Of a stretch of 58,947 nt of DNA, positions 25,000-33,689 are shown one piece after another. The first letter of the stretch is position 1; each line of letters starts with the position of its first letter. The DNA lies in contig CAMGRL010000009.1 of NCBI GenBank assembly GCA_946061515.1, positions 1 through 58,947 of the forward strand, in the 5' to 3' direction. Below the pieces are notes generated by a model that saw only the letters and a list, made by a program, of their open reading frames with translations, was not told the origin of the DNA and did not search any database. This DNA comes from an uncultured Clostridia bacterium (GTDB lineage: Bacteria; Bacillota; Clostridia; Oscillospirales; Oscillospiraceae). A program made the position numbers and the translations under genes.

Positions 25000-26646
25000 T
25001 TATACGGCGTAGAACATGCCCAGGTTATCGCGCATATCGAAGTAGCTGTAATTGAAGCGCCAGCCCCGGTCAACGGAAGAGTCGTCTACCGAGTAGAAGG
25101 AAATTTCGGTATTGGGCAGGGCGTCTCTCAGGGCCTGCTGCTCCTCAAGGCTCAAAGAAGATTTGACATACCAGAGCCGCTCCAGCCAGGTCATCTGGAA
25201 AAGCTGGGTATAGTCGTCCAGCTCCACATAGCTGATGTTCAGGTGCTTTAAGGAGGTCTTGTCCAGCAGCGGGGTCAGATCCGTTACCCGGGTGATGAAC
25301 ATCTCCAGATAGAACAGCTCATAGCAGTTTTGCAGGGGGCTCAGGTCCGCGGTGTGGGTGTCGCCGATGATGAAATATTTCAAGTGGGGCATGTTCTCCA
25401 CAAAGGAGATGTCGTCAAAATACATGTGGCCCAGGTCCAGCGTCACCATATCGGTGCAGTATTTCAGCGGCTCCACCATCTCGTTGGTGATATCGCCGTA
25501 ATGGCTGGTGATGCGGGAGATGCAGAAATTGTCCGCGTCGGTACGGCAGCCAAAGCCCTTGACATACACCGTCCAGACCACGCGCACATCGTCAAACTTT
25601 TTGTTCAGCGCGTCCATCTCTTCATCGGGGATGCCGCAGTCGGACATGATGATCTTTTGCAGATTGCACATGGACGCAACGGCCTTATCCACATCGGAGG
25701 TGTCGCTGATCTCGATCCCGCTCAGGTCCAGCTCCTCGGCGTCTGATGCGGTCTCCACCCCATAGAAGTTCAGCCGGCACAGCACCGCTGCATCGTTGAA
25801 GGCCTGGCGCAGGGCAATGATATCATCCGCGTCATACAGATCATCGCCCAGGTCGATCTTCTCCACCGCCAGGAACTTATCCCCCGCCGCGCCCAGCTCC
25901 GCAAGCTGCGCGCTGCTCGCGCCGGGCAGGGAGATCTCTTTCACATCGTTGGCAATACGCTGGCCGCAGACGGTCACATAGCGCACAAATTCCACATCGG
26001 GGAAGTCCGCCGCCAGCTGCTCCGCCGCGTCATCGCCTTCCAGTTCCGCGCTTCTCAGGTCCACACGCTCCAGGGCGGGGAGATAGGGGAGCAGCTCGCT
26101 GAGCTGGGTGTAGGAAGTGGGCACATCAATAACGATGTCCTCTGCATCATCGGGAAATTCATCCGCGCCGATGCGCACCACCCAGCTGACCTCCGTCTGG
26201 GGCAGTGCCTCTCTCAGCGCCATCAGGGCGTCATAGCAGGAGGCCGCGCTGCCGTCCACCGCTTGCAGATCGTCAAAGAGGGCGAAGTTCGGGATCTCCT
26301 CCATGGTGAAATCGCCTACGGCGATGCTTTTTGCTGTGCAGTCATAGCGCTGTCCGCCGATGGGAATGTCCCAGTAGATATGCAGCTCGGGGTACTCCGC
26401 CGCCGCGTTCCGGTACTGCTCCACACTGATGGTCTTGCCTCTCAGGTCAATGTCCACTCCCTTGGGGTGAAACCCGCCGCAGACAAAGATGTAGTTGGAA
26501 AAAAGCCAGAACGCCGCGACGGCAATGACCAGGACCGACGCAACGCAGCCGATAATCAGTGCATTTCTGTGGTTTCCGCTGCGGAATGCGTGGCTGCTCT
26601 GCTTCTGCTCGCAGTGTTCAGACTTCTGGGTATCGTGTTTTTCCAT
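25000..26646 (-). CDS. membrane-anchored leucine-rich-repeat-like protein
   Basis: 548 residues from the ATG at 26646, placed six bases after GGAG; a TTG four codons upstream is the alternative. A charged N-terminus (1-27) is followed by one transmembrane helix, ALIIGCVASVLVIAVAAFWL (about 29-48), leaving about 490 residues outside. These show irregular leucine-rich-repeat units: LPYLPALERVDLRSAEL, MVTLDLGHMYFDDISF, LKYFIIGDTHTADLSPL and LKHLNISYVELDD. It is the last gene of a five-gene leftward cluster with CotH-like kinase, VTC, DUF4956 and a beta-helix lipoprotein. A role in surface recognition is inference. Confidence 0.8.
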   Translation of the reverse strand: MEKHDTQKSEHCEQKQSSHAFRSGNHRNALIIGCVASVLVIAVAAFWLFSNYIFVCGGFHPKGVDIDLRGKTISVEQYRNAAAEYPELHIYWDIPIGGQRYDCTAKSIAVGDFTMEEIPNFALFDDLQAVDGSAASCYDALMALREALPQTEVSWVVRIGADEFPDDAEDIVIDVPTSYTQLSELLPYLPALERVDLRSAELEGDDAAEQLAADFPDVEFVRYVTVCGQRIANDVKEISLPGASSAQLAELGAAGDKFLAVEKIDLGDDLYDADDIIALRQAFNDAAVLCRLNFYGVETASDAEELDLSGIEISDTSDVDKAVASMCNLQKIIMSDCGIPDEEMDALNKKFDDVRVVWTVYVKGFGCRTDADNFCISRITSHYGDITNEMVEPLKYCTDMVTLDLGHMYFDDISFVENMPHLKYFIIGDTHTADLSPLQNCYELFYLEMFITRVTDLTPLLDKTSLKHLNISYVELDDYTQLFQMTWLERLWYVKSSLSLEEQQALRDALPNTEISFYSVDDSSVDRGWRFNYSYFDMRDNLGMFYAV

Positions 26647-26714
26647 CTTTTGCTCCAATCTCTGAACCCGGCGGAAGTTTCCTTCCGCCGGGTGTTCGCT
26701 TATATATCAGGTTT

Positions 26715-28193
26715 TCAGGCCGTTACATTAACACTGGCCGTCCCCGCGCTGACGGTAACTTCACTGCCGGAGAGCAGCTCGGGGGAGGAGAACAGGACGG
26801 TATTGAAGCTGTAGTGCGCCGCCATGGAGGCAAGCGCCGTGCCGTCCGCCGCCGTGACCGTCAGGGTGTCGTTGCTGCTGCCGCTGATGCTGCACGCGGC
26901 AAAGGTCTGGGCGCTGCCGGCGCTGAAATTTTTGATGCTCTTGGAGGTGCCGCAGGCCAGTACGCTGCCGCCGTTGACCAGCAGCTGCGCTTTGGCGTCG
27001 ATGGGGTCTGCACAGGCGCTGATGTTCAGGCTGCCGCCGTTTATGGTCACGGCGCCTACCTTCTCTTCAAAGCCGGTGCCCTTCTCGCCCGCTTTCAGGC
27101 CGTCGTTTCCTGCCACCACGCTGAAGCTGCCGCCCTCAATGGTGACGGCGGTGGCGGATTCGATGCCGTCGTCAACGGCAATCACATTGAAGTCGCCGCC
27201 GCTGATGACAATATCCTCCTCCGCAGAGAGGCCCTTGCCGTCAGTGGAGCTGAGGGTGAAGCTGCCGCCGGTGATGCTCATGCCCACAGCGGATTTCAGG
27301 GCGTGGTCTGTGGAAGACACGTTGATGCTGCCGCCGGAGACGGTAAAGCCGGTGTTGGCCTTGATGCCCTTGGAACTGACCGCCGTCGGGTCGCCGGTGG
27401 TGGAGACCGCAATGTCGCCTCCGCTGATGTTCAGGGAGGTTTCAGCCGAGATGCCGTCTCCCCCGGCGGCGATGGCGATGGTGCCGCCGCTGATCTCAAC
27501 AAAGCCTTTTTCGGCTTTATCGGCAACCGTGGATTTTATTCCGTCATTGCCGGAAGTGATGGCCAGGTTTCCACCGGTAATGCTGACGGATTCGGAGCCG
27601 CGGACGCCGTTGTTGGCGGCCAGGACGGTGATGGTGCCGCCCTTGATGTCCAGGTCGTCCTTGCAGGTGATGCCGTTATTGATATAGCCGCAGACCTGCA
27701 GGGTCCCCTCGCCCTTGATGTCCAGATCGTCCTCGGCAAAGATGGCCGCGCCGCTGGCCGTCCCGTCGGCCTTTTCCAGGTCGGCCTCCGTGCCGGAGGT
27801 GACCTTGTTGGTGCTGCCCGGGGCCAGAATGATGTCCACGTTCTTGGCCTGGGCCACATAGATGGCCGAGTCGGTAAGGCAGGTGATATCCGCCCCATCC
27901 AGAGTCAGGGTGACATTGCTGGGGTTGTCGCCGGTGTCGACGATGATGCGGCCGTTATTCAGCGTTCCGGTGACAGTATACTCGCCCGGGGCGGAAATGG
28001 TGACGGTGCTGCCGTTGATGGACACCCCGCCGCCGGCGTATTTGGCGCTGTCGCCGTTTAAGGTGATGGCCTCTTCCGCGCCGCCGGCGCCGGTACTGCC
28101 GTCATTGGATGCGCCGATGACCGTGTCGGAACAGGCCGTGAAGCAGGAGAGGGCCAGAAGTGCCGCAAGGAGGCAAACAAGGATTTTTTTCAT
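26715..28193 (-). CDS. Cthe_2159-like beta-helix carbohydrate-binding lipoprotein (DUF4353)
   Basis: 492 residues. A lipoprotein signal, KKILVCLLAALLALSCFTAC, ends in a lipobox Cys (about 21). The rest is a chain of short repeats such as LDIKGGTITVLAANNGVRGS, VSITGGNLAITSGNDGIKS and LNISGGDIAVSTTGD, the pattern of a right-handed beta-helix of the DUF4353 family. The founding member, Cthe_2159 of Clostridium thermocellum, binds polygalacturonate and cellulose. It sits between the DUF4956 and LRR-like genes and is probably displayed on the membrane's outer face. The strong internal repetition is also visible in the DNA. Confidence 0.9.
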   Translation of the reverse strand: MKKILVCLLAALLALSCFTACSDTVIGASNDGSTGAGGAEEAITLNGDSAKYAGGGVSINGSTVTISAPGEYTVTGTLNNGRIIVDTGDNPSNVTLTLDGADITCLTDSAIYVAQAKNVDIILAPGSTNKVTSGTEADLEKADGTASGAAIFAEDDLDIKGEGTLQVCGYINNGITCKDDLDIKGGTITVLAANNGVRGSESVSITGGNLAITSGNDGIKSTVADKAEKGFVEISGGTIAIAAGGDGISAETSLNISGGDIAVSTTGDPTAVSSKGIKANTGFTVSGGSINVSSTDHALKSAVGMSITGGSFTLSSTDGKGLSAEEDIVISGGDFNVIAVDDGIESATAVTIEGGSFSVVAGNDGLKAGEKGTGFEEKVGAVTINGGSLNISACADPIDAKAQLLVNGGSVLACGTSKSIKNFSAGSAQTFAACSISGSSNDTLTVTAADGTALASMAAHYSFNTVLFSSPELLSGSEVTVSAGTASVNVTA

Positions 28194-28212
28194 CGCTTTC
28201 TCCTTTTTTCTG

Positions 28213-28875
28213 TCAGATCGCGTCTTTGTTTGATTCCCTGCCGCAGATGATGTTCAGGTTTCCGTTGCGGCAGCGGATATCGTCGATAAACTGCTTGCTG
28301 ACCTCAGGTGTTTTCAGATTGATGGTATAGGTAAGCTCGTAGAGTGTGCCCATGTTGGTGGTCTTGACTCTTACCAGCTCGTGCCGGCTGGTGTACTTTT
28401 CAAAAATATCGTCAAACAGCCCGTCGTAATCCAGGTTCTCCGGGATGGTTATCTTCAGCTGGCGGCTGGAGGCCGCGGTCTCGCCGAAGCGGAAGAGGCT
28501 GAGGAGCACAAGGAAAACGGCCATGACCAGGAAAAATACCGCCGCGATGCCGATGAAGCCCATGCCGCAGGTGATGCCGATGGCCGTGGACATGAACAGA
28601 CCGCAGATCTCTCTGGCCGTGCCCGGTGCGCTGCGGAAGCGGACCAGGGAAAATGTGCCCGCCACGGCAAGACCGGCGCCGATATTGCCGTTGACCATCA
28701 TGATCACCATGGTCACGATGGGGGGCAGAACGGCCAGGGCCAGGATGAGAGAGCCGCTGTGCTTGTTTCTGAAGGAGAAGACCAGCGCGGTCAGCACGCC
28801 CAGAACAAGCGCGGCGAAGATGCACATCAGGAAAGCGGAAAGGGTCATTGCGTTGGGTATAACACTGTTAAACAC
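28213..28875 (-). CDS. DUF4956 membrane protein
   Basis: 220 residues. Three to four helices fill the first half (AFLMCIFAALVLGVLTALVF, LILALAVLPPIVTMVIMMVN, GLFMSTAIGITCGMGF, AAVFFLVMAVFLVLLSLF). A soluble domain of about 90 residues follows. The segment GAGLAVAGTFSLVRFRSAPG is the most conserved part of this family. The start overlaps the end of the VTC gene by eight bases, so the products are coupled. DUF4956 genes commonly neighbour VTC-domain and CotH genes. The molecular role is unknown; a membrane partner of the polymerase is a reasonable guess. Confidence 0.88.
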   Translation of the reverse strand: MFNSVIPNAMTLSAFLMCIFAALVLGVLTALVFSFRNKHSGSLILALAVLPPIVTMVIMMVNGNIGAGLAVAGTFSLVRFRSAPGTAREICGLFMSTAIGITCGMGFIGIAAVFFLVMAVFLVLLSLFRFGETAASSRQLKITIPENLDYDGLFDDIFEKYTSRHELVRVKTTNMGTLYELTYTINLKTPEVSKQFIDDIRCRNGNLNIICGRESNKDAI

Positions 28876-29590
28876 AGGAAATCACTCCGTTAAAATATTT
28901 TTCCAGCAGGGCGGTTTTATAGCAGGTTCCGTATTTTGAAAAGCCGGTGGGGAAGAGGGACAGCTCGCTGAGCATATGGGCCAGCCACAAAGGCGCGGCG
29001 CCGGGGATCTTGATCTCCATCAGCACCTGGCCCGGCTCAATGACCGGCTCCCCGTGGCTGCCGGCGCAGAGGTCCAGCTCCGTCTCCCGCCAGCGGATAT
29101 CGTGGTCGAAGGTTATGCGCAGCTCCGGGTTGTCCTTTGCCACATAGGCCGCCCGGTCACAGGCGATGAACACCTTGGGCACAGGCCGGTTCTCATGCAG
29201 GAACCAGTCGATCTCCCGGGTGATCTGGCTGACCGCCGGCGGAGGGCATTTCCCCGCCAGGTAGTCCGCCGCCTGGACGGCGCTCATGGTCACCCGGCGC
29301 TTATAGACGATGCCCTTGTATTTTTTCTTCAGCTCCACAAACACCGTGTCGTCGGGTCCCGGCACATTGTAGCTGCGCACCCGCAGCTTTTCCTTGTACA
29401 CCGGGCCTTCGATGGAGTGGCGGATCAGCTGATAATCGTCGCTGTCGTAATAGATGCTGCAAACGGTACTCTTAAAGTAGACGTCCGGCACGATATGCTC
29501 GTCCAGCTGCTGTCTGAGCGCGGCATACCGCTCAGGGGACAGAAGATATTTTTTTTCGTAGCGTTTAAAGGTGAGTTTAGTCTCGCCCAT
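28868..29590 (-). CDS. VTC-domain polyphosphate polymerase-like protein
   Basis: 240 residues forming one VTC tunnel domain, the catalytic part of yeast Vtc4, which makes polyphosphate from ATP. Expected basic tunnel residues are present: FKRYEKKYLLS (about 8-18), KLRVRSYN (about 68-75), ELKKKYKGIVYKRRVT (about 87-102), and the late acidic VLMEIKIPG near 195. YYDSDDYQLIRHSIEGP is also typical. There is no SPX domain, as usual in bacteria. It lies between the CotH-like kinase and DUF4956 genes. Catalysis has been shown in eukaryotic members; here activity is inferred from intact residues. Confidence 0.9.
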   Translation of the reverse strand: MGETKLTFKRYEKKYLLSPERYAALRQQLDEHIVPDVYFKSTVCSIYYDSDDYQLIRHSIEGPVYKEKLRVRSYNVPGPDDTVFVELKKKYKGIVYKRRVTMSAVQAADYLAGKCPPPAVSQITREIDWFLHENRPVPKVFIACDRAAYVAKDNPELRITFDHDIRWRETELDLCAGSHGEPVIEPGQVLMEIKIPGAAPLWLAHMLSELSLFPTGFSKYGTCYKTALLEKYFNGVISCV

Positions 29591-29675
29591 GGCAATCTCT
29601 CCCCGATTTTACCGTAAAACCTATGATACCTCAGTATGCAAAGTTTTTCAACGGCAAATTGCGGAATCCTTCCGG

Positions 29676-32459
29676 TCATTTGTCACCAAACCAGATCTCC
29701 CTCTGCGCATCATCCAGGTCAAGGATTTCGCAGATGGTGTTGATGTTGAACTGCGCGTAGTCATTTCCGCCGATAAAGTTTTTCAGATACTCCACATTTC
29801 TCTCCCAGCGTTCAAGGCTGGTGTGCCAGCGCGCCGCGTCCCGCTCAGTCTCCGGCTGGATCAGCGCCACAAGCCTGTCGATCTCCGCAAGCACATTCTC
29901 ATTGGACAGCGGCCCTTCGATTGCCGCGGCAAAGCGGGTGAGCAGCCGCTCCGTAAAGACCTGGTTTTCCATCAGCGGCATGAGGATCTGGGAGATCTGC
30001 TGCATATAGGCCTGGGGGGAATACAGCAGGTTATAGAAGTTATTGAAGGTCCGCAGCAGGGTGGCGTCCAGATCATAGAACACCACTTTCCAGAGCCCGC
30101 CGTTTTCCGTGGAACGGCAGTAGCGCACGTTGCCCTTGAGGATGTCGCCGTTGGCGCAGTAGCCCTCCATGATCAGCCAGTCGATCAGACTGTCCACGTC
30201 CATCACGGAGCAGAAGTGCTCATAGTTCTCCGGCAGCGACATATCATGGGTGGTGACATACTGGTACACGTCCCGGTAAAAATCGGTGTTGACGCCGGCC
30301 GGCCCGTCGATCATGGTGACGCTGTCCTTGCTGACGCCGGCCTGGGAGGCGTAGAGCTGGCGGTTCACCTTCTCCTTCAGGGCATAAAGGCCCCAGTACT
30401 GTCCGTTGATGTACAGCACGCAGTATTTGCTGCGCTGGGTCACCACGCTGTCGGTGGTCTGCAGGCACAGGTTCTGGCACAGCTCGTTTCGGATAATGGC
30501 GCTGTAATAATCCTGCCCGGCCCGGACGGTCAGGTCGGTAAATTCGGCAACGCCGCCGTCGAACAGGTCATAATCCAGCCAGGCGTCCCCATAGGCGCCC
30601 CGGAATTTCAGGCTCATGTTCTTCTTGGGCAAAACCAGACTGGTCATGCCGCTCATGGTCACGCCGCAGCCGATGGTAAAGGAGCCGTCTTCCTCGTAGA
30701 GGGAGACGCTTCCGGGCATTTCCCAATGCTTTGTCCCGGAAGAATAGACGCTGTTGAACTGTTCCAGATCATTCAGCACCAGGCTGATCACCGGCAGGCT
30801 GTGTCCCTCATTGAGGAAATAGCTCAGGGTCAGGACCCGGCTGGGGATCCCGCCCTCCTCCACGGAGATGGCCCGGATGATGGTGGTTTTGTCAACGGTG
30901 ATGGGGCCGCTGTAGGGCGTGCTGGCCGTGGTTGGGACCTGCCCATCGGTGGTATAATAGATCGTGCCCTCCGCGCTCAGCTCTATGCTCAGGGTTTCCA
31001 CGTCGTCGTAAGTCCCGTCCGGCGTGAGGGCCGCAGGCTCAGCCGAGACCCGGCGGCATCCTGTCCCGTTATTATAGCCCGGCGTGGGGCTGGTGAAATA
31101 GAAAAAGCCGTTTTCCCCGTCCATGCGGCCGAAGCTGCACTCACAGGGGATGTCCCGCAGATAGGCGCTGTCCACCACATGGCTGCTGTCGGAGAGGAAG
31201 AGCTGTTCCGCGGTGGAATTCAGCGAGAAGGGGGCACAGGGGTAACGGTCCCCCCGCTGGGGGCCGTCGCTGTCGCAGATGATCAGCGTGACCGCCCCGG
31301 GAGCCAGTTCCCTGTCCGGAAGCTGCCACAGCAGGTAATCGTCGTCGCTGTCAGACAGATAATAGTTGGAAAGATTTACGGTCTCAGCGGAAACATTTTT
31401 GATCTCCACCCAGTCCCGGTTCCCCGTGACGTTGAGATAGCTGCTCAGGAAATTGGCCACCATCACCTCGTTGATGACCAGGGGTCCCTCCGCCGCAAGG
31501 CTCTCCTGCCAGGCGTCGTAGCCCGCCCGGCTGTTTTCATAGCCCGGGCTGGGGTACAGGGTCTCTTGGGCCTGTCCCTCTCCGTTCAGGGCCAGGGCCA
31601 GGTCCGCTTCGCCGGTGCCGCAGACAAATTTATCCGCCGAATAGCCCCGGCAGTTGGTCAGGCAGACGGTCTCATCCTGGGAGAGGGAAAAATCGGTGTG
31701 CAGCTCTCCCTCCCGGCTGTCCCTGCCGGAGGCAAAGATCAGCAGCCGCCCTCCTGCGGGCAGCGTTACAGCGGGAAATTCCCAGCCGAGACGGTCCTCC
31801 TTGTCGGAGATGTGCCAGCCGTCCAGATCAACATCATGGTCAGAGATATTTTCCAGCTCAATCCAGTCGGAGAAGCCGCCGTAAGCGTCTTTGAGCACAC
31901 TGCGGTTTTTGGGCATAACCTCGGAGATGCGCAGAGCGTCCGCGTCCCGGCTGATCTCCGCAAGAAAAGCCTCCTGTCCGGAGGCGCTGTTTTCATAGCC
32001 CGGGCTGGGGGCCTCCGCCGGGGAAAGCCCTTTGTCTGTGCGTATGTATGCGCTGTCAGCGGAAAGGGCGCTGAGGGCAAGACTGTCCGAAAGCTGCTCA
32101 TCGGCGTCAAGCAGGGAGAGCGTCACCTCCCCGGATTCGGGAAGGGAAAAGTCCTTGCCCTCGGAAAGCCAGAGCACATAATAGCCTCCCGCAGGCACAA
32201 CCGCGTCCGCGGGGAAAGGGTATTCCTCCCCATCGCCGAAGAGCCGCCAGTCCGCCAGAGAAATCTCCTCACCGGTGCTGTTATGCAGCTCGATCCAGCC
32301 GCAGTTCTCCCCCTCCGGCGAGTAAACCGGGCCGCCTCCGGCCATCAGTTCGCTGAACCGGATCGCCCCGGTCTCCCGCGTTTGGGACTGGCAGGCGCAC
32401 AAAGCGGCAAGCAGGAGAACAAACAGGGCCGCAATCAGCTTTTTCACATGGTGTTGCAT
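29676..32459 (-). CDS. CotH-family kinase lipoprotein with three lamin-tail domains
   Basis: 927 residues from the ATG at 32459, preceded by GCGGAGG; in-frame starts further upstream precede or overlap the promoter. A lipoprotein signal, KKLIAALFVLLLAALCACQS, anchors it outside. Three lamin-tail-like modules follow, opening IRFSELMAGGG, LRISEVMPKNRS and LVINEVMVANF. A chitobiase-like module comes next (GTIYYTTDGQVPTTASTPY). The C-terminal half is a CotH atypical kinase domain with INGQYWGLYALKEKVNRQL, GDILKGNVRYCRS and VVFYDLDATL. CotH of B. subtilis phosphorylates spore-coat proteins; this exported form has unknown targets. First gene of the five-gene cluster. Confidence 0.9.
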   Translation of the reverse strand: MQHHVKKLIAALFVLLLAALCACQSQTRETGAIRFSELMAGGGPVYSPEGENCGWIELHNSTGEEISLADWRLFGDGEEYPFPADAVVPAGGYYVLWLSEGKDFSLPESGEVTLSLLDADEQLSDSLALSALSADSAYIRTDKGLSPAEAPSPGYENSASGQEAFLAEISRDADALRISEVMPKNRSVLKDAYGGFSDWIELENISDHDVDLDGWHISDKEDRLGWEFPAVTLPAGGRLLIFASGRDSREGELHTDFSLSQDETVCLTNCRGYSADKFVCGTGEADLALALNGEGQAQETLYPSPGYENSRAGYDAWQESLAAEGPLVINEVMVANFLSSYLNVTGNRDWVEIKNVSAETVNLSNYYLSDSDDDYLLWQLPDRELAPGAVTLIICDSDGPQRGDRYPCAPFSLNSTAEQLFLSDSSHVVDSAYLRDIPCECSFGRMDGENGFFYFTSPTPGYNNGTGCRRVSAEPAALTPDGTYDDVETLSIELSAEGTIYYTTDGQVPTTASTPYSGPITVDKTTIIRAISVEEGGIPSRVLTLSYFLNEGHSLPVISLVLNDLEQFNSVYSSGTKHWEMPGSVSLYEEDGSFTIGCGVTMSGMTSLVLPKKNMSLKFRGAYGDAWLDYDLFDGGVAEFTDLTVRAGQDYYSAIIRNELCQNLCLQTTDSVVTQRSKYCVLYINGQYWGLYALKEKVNRQLYASQAGVSKDSVTMIDGPAGVNTDFYRDVYQYVTTHDMSLPENYEHFCSVMDVDSLIDWLIMEGYCANGDILKGNVRYCRSTENGGLWKVVFYDLDATLLRTFNNFYNLLYSPQAYMQQISQILMPLMENQVFTERLLTRFAAAIEGPLSNENVLAEIDRLVALIQPETERDAARWHTSLERWERNVEYLKNFIGGNDYAQFNINTICEILDLDDAQREIWFGDK

Positions 32460-32508
32460 ACAGGGATCCTCCGCTGACGGAAAAGCAATAAATGACATAA
32501 TTTTATAT

Positions 32509-32538
32509 ATTATACACAAAACGGCGTATCTGTGTCAA
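32509..32538 (-). promoter_or_regulatory. promoter of the CotH/VTC cluster
   Basis: On the minus strand a perfect TTGACA (32533-32538) and TATAAT (32509-32514) are 18 bases apart, about 50 bases upstream of the CotH-like start codon. Confidence 0.72.
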
Positions 32539-32634
32539 ATAAATATAAACTATCCACCGTTGTACGCCTGACGCCGGATCAAGTTTACCTTTACCGAATT
32601 TTTTGTCAAGGCGGCCCCGGGCCGAAAGACCCGA

Positions 32635-32663
32635 TTGCATAAACCGGGGCAAGTTGATATAAT
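32635..32663 (+). promoter_or_regulatory. promoter of the asparaginase operon
   Basis: TTGCAT (32635-32640) and TATAAT (32658-32663) are 17 bases apart. The predicted start lies near 32670, giving a very short leader before the SD GAGGTG. Confidence 0.75.
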
Positions 32664-32687
32664 CTGAACAGAACAGTGAGGTGCAAC

Positions 32688-33686
32688 ATGAAAAATATTC
32701 TTATGATCGGCACCGGGGGCACCATCGCCTCGGAGATGACCCCTGAGGGTCTGGCCCCGGAGCTGACTCCGGCGCAGCTTCTGCGCTATGTCCCGGCGAT
32801 CTCCGACCTCTGCCGGGTGGACTGCCTCTCCCTTTTCAGTATTGACAGCACCAATATCACTCCGGCCCACTGGTGCGCCATTGCCCGGGCCCTGGAGGAA
32901 AATTACGAGCGCTACGACGGCTTTGTCATCAGCCACGGCACCGACACCATGGCCTATACCGCCGCGGCCCTGTCCTATCTGGTGCAGGGGGCCAAAAAGC
33001 CCATCATGCTCACCGGGGCGCAAAAACCCATAAACTACGATTCCACGGATTCAAAGCTCAATTTAATGGACGCTTTTGTCTGCGCCTGCTCGGAGGAGCT
33101 GCACGGGGTGAACATCGTGTTCAGCGGCAGGGTCATTCTGGGCACCCGGGCCAGAAAAACCTGCTCCAAGAGCTTCGCCGCCTTCTCCAGCATCAACTAC
33201 CCGGACGTGGGCATCCTCCACGACCACCTGCTCATGCCCTATATTGAGGGAACCTATGCAGAGCGGCCGGAATTTTTCACCCGTCTGGATTCCCGGGTGG
33301 GGCTGGTCAAGATGATCCCCGGCACAGATTTTGAACTGCTGGAATTTATGCTGGAGCGGAAGGACGCCCTGATCATCGAGTGCTTTGGCGTGGGCGGTCT
33401 GCCCTCCTACAGCGACGACCAGCTTTTTGACACCGTGCGCCGCTATACAGACCGGGGTAAATTCATCGTCGCCACCACGCAGGTGCAGAATGAAGGCTCA
33501 GACCTGTCGGTTTACAGCGTGGGCCACCGGCTGAAGGACAACCGGAACGTGCTGGAGGCCTATGATATGACCACAGAGGCCGCCCTGGCCAAAATGATGT
33601 GGATTCTGGATAAAACAAAGGAGCCGGAGGAAGTCAGCCGCCTGTTTTACACGCCGGTGGCCCACGACATTCTTTACCGGGGGTAA
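32688..33686 (+). CDS. L-asparaginase, type I
   Basis: Hydrolyses asparagine to aspartate and ammonia. It has 332 residues from the ATG at 32688, with GAGGTG five bases upstream. The nucleophile motif GTGGTIASE lies at about 8-16 with its Thr, and VISHGTDTMAYTAAAL near 80-95 gives the second Thr/Asp pair. MLTGAQKPINYDSTDSKLNL is also typical. There is no signal peptide, which fits the cytoplasmic AnsA type rather than the secreted high-affinity type II. Two flavoprotein genes follow closely and appear co-transcribed, although no functional link is obvious. Confidence 0.94.
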   Translation: MKNILMIGTGGTIASEMTPEGLAPELTPAQLLRYVPAISDLCRVDCLSLFSIDSTNITPAHWCAIARALEENYERYDGFVISHGTDTMAYTAAALSYLVQGAKKPIMLTGAQKPINYDSTDSKLNLMDAFVCACSEELHGVNIVFSGRVILGTRARKTCSKSFAAFSSINYPDVGILHDHLLMPYIEGTYAERPEFFTRLDSRVGLVKMIPGTDFELLEFMLERKDALIIECFGVGGLPSYSDDQLFDTVRRYTDRGKFIVATTQVQNEGSDLSVYSVGHRLKDNRNVLEAYDMTTEAALAKMMWILDKTKEPEEVSRLFYTPVAHDILYRG

Positions 33687-33689
33687 GCT

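Noticed and set aside
29571-32477. 968-codon open frame antisense to the CotH-like gene
   Set aside because: The opposite strand encodes clear lamin-tail and CotH domains with promoter and SD; the antisense protein has no recognisable domain.
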